This document shows, in pieces, positions 32,759 to 36,756 of a stretch of DNA of 36,756 nucleotides. Positions within the stretch are counted from its first letter, which is position 1. Each line of letters opens with the position of its first letter. The stretch is taken from positions 1 to 36,756 of the forward strand of contig DASYKU010000084.1 of assembly GCA_035995165.1 (NCBI GenBank), in the 5' to 3' direction. The notes under the pieces were generated by a model. It ran no database searches. It had not been told where the DNA came from and saw only the letters and a program-made list of their open reading frames with translations. The position numbers and the translations under genes are program-made. This DNA is from Mycobacteriales bacterium. GTDB taxonomy: Bacteria > Actinomycetota > Actinomycetes > Mycobacteriales > CADCTP01.

Positions 32759-34087
32759 CTACAGCGGGAGGTCTTCCAGCATCTCGGTGACGAGGGCCGC
32801 GATCGGCGACCGCTCGGAGCGGGTCAGCGTCACGTGCGCGAACAGCGGATGCCCCTTCAACGCCTCGATGACCGCCGCGACGCCGTCATGCCGGCCGACC
32901 CGCAGGTTGTCTCGCTGCGCCACGTCGTGAGTCAGTACGACGCGGGAGCCGGCCCCCAGCCGGGACAGCACGGTCAGCAGCACCCCGCGCTCCAGCGACT
33001 GCGCCTCGTCGACGATGACGAACGAGTCGTGCAGCGACCGGCCGCGGATGTGCGTCAGCGGCAGCACCTCGATCATGCCGCTGTCCAGCACGTGGTCCAG
33101 GACCTCCTTGCTGACCAGCGCGCCGAGTGTGTCGAAGACCGCCTGGGCCCAGGGCGCCATCTTCTCGCCCTCGGAGCCGGGCAGGTAGCCGAGGTCCTGG
33201 CCGCCCACCGCGTACAGCGGGCGGAAGACGACGACCTTCTTGAACGCCCGCCGCTCCAGCACGTTCTCCAGCCCGGCGCACAGCGCCAGCGCCGACTTGC
33301 CGGTGCCGGCCCGGCCGCCGAGCGAGACGATCCCGACCTCGGGGTCGAGCAGCAGGTCGAGCGCGACCCGTTGCTCGGCCGAGCGCCCGTGCAGGCCGAA
33401 CGCCTCCCGGTCGCCGCGGACCAGCTTGACCTGCTTGTCCGCGGTGACCCGGGCCAGCGCCGAGCCGCGGGCCGACAGCAGCCGGAGCCCGGTGTGGCAG
33501 GGCAACGCGGCGGCCGCGGGCAGGTCGATGCGCTCGTCGGAGTAGAGCGCGCCGATCTCGTCCTCGCCCACCTCCAGCTCGACCATGCCGGTCCAGCCGG
33601 AGTCGACGGCGAGCTGCGCCCGGTACTCGTCCGCCGGCACGCCCACCGCGGACGCCTTGACCCGCATCGGCATGTCCTTGGAGACGAGCACGACGGCGCG
33701 CCCGTCGGCGGCGAGGTTGCGGGCGACCGCGAGGATCCGGGAGTCGTTGTCGGCGCCCTCCTCGGAGGACCGGCGGAAGCCGGCCGGCAGGACGGACAGG
33801 TCGCTGTGGTTCAGCTCGACGTGCAGGGTGCCGCCGCCGTCTCCGACGGGGACCGGGGCGTCCAGCCGGCCGTGGGCCACGCGCAGATCGTCCAGCATGC
33901 GCAGGGCCTGGCGGGCGAACCAGCCGAGCTCGGGGTGGTGCCGCTTCCCTTCCAACTCGCTGATCACGACGAGGGGCAGAACGACCTCGTGCTCACCGAA
34001 ACGTGCCCAGGCTCCCGGATCGGAGAGCAACACGCTGGTGTCGAGGACGTAGGTCTTGCGGGATTCGGTCGTGCGGCGGTCGGCCAC
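32759..34087 (-). CDS. phoH2: PhoH2: PIN-domain RNase fused to PhoH helicase-like ATPase
   Basis: A 442-residue two-domain protein. The N-terminal PIN domain (about 10-150) carries the acidic nuclease residues in [12 protein letters not shown] (Asp16), [12 protein letters not shown] (Glu46) and [11 protein letters not shown] (Asp113/115), then [13 protein letters not shown]. The PhoH domain (about 225-442) has Walker [10 protein letters not shown] (257-265) and Walker [10 protein letters not shown] (Asp360-Glu361). In mycobacteria this fusion is a sequence-specific RNA helicase and ribonuclease. The GTG start has a GGGAGGG site. It continues the conserved gene order after fumC, here separated by the Tad and EssC-like block. 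Confidence 0.95.
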   Translation of the reverse strand: MADRRTTESRKTYVLDTSVLLSDPGAWARFGEHEVVLPLVVISELEGKRHHPELGWFARQALRMLDDLRVAHGRLDAPVPVGDGGGTLHVELNHSDLSVLPAGFRRSSEEGADNDSRILAVARNLAADGRAVVLVSKDMPMRVKASAVGVPADEYRAQLAVDSGWTGMVELEVGEDEIGALYSDERIDLPAAAALPCHTGLRLLSARGSALARVTADKQVKLVRGDREAFGLHGRSAEQRVALDLLLDPEVGIVSLGGRAGTGKSALALCAGLENVLERRAFKKVVVFRPLYAVGGQDLGYLPGSEGEKMAPWAQAVFDTLGALVSKEVLDHVLDSGMIEVLPLTHIRGRSLHDSFVIVDEAQSLERGVLLTVLSRLGAGSRVVLTHDVAQRDNLRVGRHDGVAAVIEALKGHPLFAHVTLTRSERSPIAALVTEMLEDLPL

Positions 34088-34279
34088 AGGCCCTCCCTGT
34101 GGGACGCGCACCAACGCCCGATCTCGAAGGTCCGGCACGCCCACGCGGGGGCTGGTGCCGGCCCCCTCGCCGTCGACTGCTCGACACGTCAGGGCCTCCC
34201 GGGGAGCGTTCCGGCACGGAGCGCCACCACCTGGAACGGTACGGCGCGACGGGTTCGAGTTCCAGGGAATCGCCGACGT

Positions 34280-34289
34280 GACGTACGTC
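34280..34289. promoter_or_regulatory. 10-bp palindrome GACGTACGTC upstream of dhaK
   Basis: A perfect palindrome in the 279-bp phoH2-dhaK space, 12 bp before the candidate dhaK -35. It is a possible operator. Apart from this and the promoter, the space shows no gene. Confidence 0.35.
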
Positions 34290-34301
34290 CGACTGTTGAC
34301 C

Positions 34302-34331
34302 TTGACCGAGCGGACGCCACGCTGACATGGT
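34302..34331 (+). promoter_or_regulatory. dhaK: Candidate dhaK promoter
   Basis: TTGACC (34302-34307) and CATGGT (34326-34331) are 18 nt apart; the -35 is good, the -10 weak. TTGACC is tandemly doubled (34296-34307). The dhaK GTG at 34367 follows with a GGGGGAT site. Confidence 0.4.
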
Positions 34332-34366
34332 GCGGAAACATCGCCGATCACAGGGGGATCACCCGG

Positions 34367-35365
<999 letters not shown>

Positions 35366-35366
35366 G

Positions 35367-35987
35367 TTGCCGGTCGACGCCGAGCTCGCACGATCGTGGG
35401 TGACCGGGTTCGCGGACTCGGTCACCGCCGCGAAGGACGAGCTGACCAAGCTCGACCAGGCGATCGGGGACGGTGACCACGGCTCGAACATGAGCCGTGG
35501 TCTCACCCAGGCCGTCGCCAAGCTGGCCGGGGACACCCCCGGCGACGTGCTCAAGGGCGTCGGCCGGACGCTGATCTCGACCGTCGGCGGCGCGTCGGGC
35601 CCGCTGTACGGGACGGCGTTCCGGGAGGCGGGCAAGGCGCTCGGGGACGCGGCGAGCGCGGACGACACGGCGTTCGCGGCGGCGCTGCGGGCGGGAATGG
35701 ACGGGATCATCCGGCTCGGCAAGGCCGAGACCGGCGACAAGACCATGATCGACGCCTGGACGCCGGCGCTGGCGGCGCTGGACGCGGCGCTGGCCGGCGG
35801 CTCCTCGCTCGCCGACGCGACGGCCGCGGCGGCGGCGGCGGCGGCCGACGGCGCCGAGGCGACGATCCCACTGCAGGCCCGCAAGGGCCGGGCGTCCTAC
35901 CTCGGGCCGCGCTCGGTCGGCCACCAGGACCCCGGCGCCACCTCGACGACGATGCTCTTCGCCACCCTGGCCAAAGCCGCCGGCTAG
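35367..35987 (+). CDS. dhaL: Dihydroxyacetone kinase subunit DhaL
   Basis: A 206-residue DhaL, the nucleotide-binding subunit that passes phosphate to dihydroxyacetone bound on DhaK. Asp30, Asp35 and Asp37 in [14 protein letters not shown] (29-42) hold the Mg-nucleotide, as in E. coli. [14 protein letters not shown] (about 72-85) and GDKTMIDAW (about 130-138) complete the site. The start is TTG, one base after the dhaK stop, so translation is probably coupled. The phosphate donor subunit DhaM is not in the window. An Ala-only stretch (about 151-160) is a low-complexity helix. A hairpin follows the stop. Confidence 0.95.
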   Translation: MPVDAELARSWVTGFADSVTAAKDELTKLDQAIGDGDHGSNMSRGLTQAVAKLAGDTPGDVLKGVGRTLISTVGGASGPLYGTAFREAGKALGDAASADDTAFAAALRAGMDGIIRLGKAETGDKTMIDAWTPALAALDAALAGGSSLADATAAAAAAAADGAEATIPLQARKGRASYLGPRSVGHQDPGATSTTMLFATLAKAAG

Positions 35988-35990
35988 TCT

Positions 35991-36014
35991 CCGGCGGCCA
36001 TCATCGGCCGCCGG
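35991..36014 (+). terminator. Hairpin terminator after dhaL, with a competing stem
   Basis: CCGGCGGCC (35991-35999) and GGCCGCCGG (36006-36014) pair perfectly around ATCATC, starting 3 bp after the stop. An overlapping 8-bp stem (35976-35983 with 35991-35998) that includes the last dhaL codons is mutually exclusive with it. Confidence 0.6.
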
Positions 36015-36067
36015 GGGCTCCGTTCGCTCCTCGGGATTCTCGCGTCCGTCCACCCACTCGCCGCGTG

Positions 36068-36209
36068 AACGGCGCCGCCCACGGCCGGACGGCCCGCCGG
36101 GCCAGGGCATCGCGAGCGCCGAGCCGAGCCGGGAAACGGCGCCGCCCACGGCCGGACGGCCCGCCTGGTGCAGGGACCCCGGGCATCGCGAGCGCCGAGC
36201 CGAGCCGGG
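36068..36209. repeat. Imperfect tandem duplication, 67 and 75 bp
   Basis: Two units begin AACGGCGCCGCCCACGGCC and end CGAGCCGAGCCGGGA (36068-36134 and 36135-36209). The second has a small insertion, and a third partial unit begins at 36210. No coding potential is seen. It is part of the 680-bp gene-free stretch after dhaL. Confidence 0.75.
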
Positions 36210-36230
36210 AACGGCGCCGACCACGCGGGC

Positions 36231-36302
36231 GGTATCCGTCCTGAGCGCTACCACTGGGAGTGGTAGTTGCCACTCCCAGTGGTACGGCTCCGACCGGACA
36301 CC
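36231..36302. repeat. 72-bp nested palindrome, copy 2
   Basis: Same length and layout as the copy at 5708-5779: outer arms GGTATCCG/CGGACACC (one mismatch) and a perfect 36-bp inner palindrome (36249-36284) with 15-bp arms around TAGTTG. The arm centre is CTGGGAG/CTCCCAG where copy 1 has CTCGGAG/CTCCGAG, a paired change. Confidence 0.85.
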
Positions 36303-36400
36303 CATCCCGCGCCGGGCGGACAGGCCCCGCCGGGCAAGCGACGGACCCCGGACAACACGGGCGCCGGGCCGACCCCTCCCCGGCGCCGCCCGCGACCAGA

Positions 36401-36563
36401 CGGACAGCACCGCCGGCAGGCGGCGGACCCCGCGGACAGTCCGGGCGTTGGAGCAACACCGTGAACGGCGGTCCCACGCCCGGACGGACAGCCCCGCCGG
36501 CAGGCGGCGGACCCGCGGACAGTGCGGGCACTGGAGCAACACCGTGAACGGCGGTCCCACACC
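36401..36563. repeat. Imperfect tandem duplication, period 83-84 bp
   Basis: Two units start CGGACAGC (36401 and 36485) and both contain CCGCCGGCAGGCGGCGGACC and GAGCAACACCGTGAACGGCG. They differ at a few bases and one C deletion. The tract lies between copies 2 and 3 of the 72-bp palindrome. No gene is apparent. Confidence 0.75.
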
Positions 36564-36571
36564 CGGCGGAC

Positions 36572-36643
36572 CGTGTCCGCCCGGGGCACTACCACTGGCA
36601 GTGGTAGTTACCACGGCCAGTGGTACGACTCCGACCGGACACC
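36572..36643. repeat. 72-bp nested palindrome, copy 3
   Basis: Outer arms GTGTCCG/CGGACAC are perfect, and the inner 36-bp palindrome (36590-36625) has one mismatch. The first arm centre is CTGGCAG. The copy starts 341 bp after copy 2 and ends 24 bp before the stop of the convergent partial gene. Confidence 0.82.
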
Positions 36644-36667
36644 ATCCCGCCGCGGAGTCCGGCGGGG

Positions 36668-36756
36668 TCAGAACTTGGGGATCTCGCGCGCCTCGTGGGC
36701 GGCGGCGACGACCTCGTCGAGGGTGGCGCCGGTCCCCGCGGTGACGGCCGCGGACA
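36668..36756 (-). CDS. C-terminal end of an unrecognised protein (partial)
   Basis: A minus-strand open frame enters from the right edge and ends ATLDEVVAAAHEAREIPKF before TGA (36670-36668). The 28 visible residues have protein-like composition and strong third-position G/C, and its stop faces dhaL across the repeat stretch. Too little is present to name the family. Confidence 0.55.
   Translation of the reverse strand, partial: SAAVTAGTGATLDEVVAAAHEAREIPKF

Noticed and set aside
36001-36531. Minus-strand open frames in the repeat region after dhaL
   Set aside because: They translate tandem repeats into Arg/Pro/Gly-rich sequence without motifs; GC content alone explains the openness.

Overview
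The window is very GC-rich DNA with strong third-position G/C bias, frequent GTG starts and many 1-13 bp gene overlaps, which points to a high-GC actinobacterium. The genus cannot be set from the sequence alone. A set of housekeeping genes (ychF, a DUF6542 membrane protein, ispH, a lipid-droplet-associated protein, xseA, xseB, a DUF4245 protein, glpX, fumC and phoH2) has the same order and relative strands that I recall for Rv1112-Rv1095 in Mycobacterium tuberculosis.

Layout. 1-3720: small accessory genes (VOC protein, MaoC-like hydratase, metallo-beta-lactamase-fold hydrolase, two decayed small genes, a short membrane-anchored hypothetical) around ychF. 3687-11011: conserved core (rmuC, DUF6542, ispH, lipid-droplet protein, xseA/xseB, DUF4245, glpX). 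11016-16744: first accessory block on the minus strand. It holds an ECF-type sigma factor translationally coupled to a three-domain VOC protein, then an APC permease, a FluG-type glutamine-synthetase-like ligase and an amidohydrolase in one overlapping operon. 16905-18302: fumC. 18324-27692: a complete-looking actinobacterial Tad/Flp pilus operon on the minus strand (SAF/CpaB, CpaE-like, TadA, TadB, TadC, Flp pilin, two TadE-type pseudopilins, a TadG-like protein). It ends in a 1021-residue membrane protein that joins an external LysM to a cytoplasmic SARP-like region. 27862-32295: a divergent 1477-residue EssC-like FHA/FtsK ATPase. 32442-35987: ArsR regulator, phoH2, and dhaK-dhaL. 35988-36667: a gene-free, repeat-rich stretch. 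36668-36756: the 3' end of an unrecognised minus-strand gene.

The most unusual structural features are three copies of a 72-bp nested palindrome, all between convergent genes, whose stem arms differ by compensatory changes. Several core genes also have a -10-like hexamer exactly 6 nt (or 8 nt) before the start codon, the arrangement expected of leaderless mRNAs. The Tad operon and the EssC-like ATPase diverge from a short region carrying two DnaA-box-like 9-mers. No tRNA, rRNA, CRISPR array, insertion sequence or phage gene was seen.
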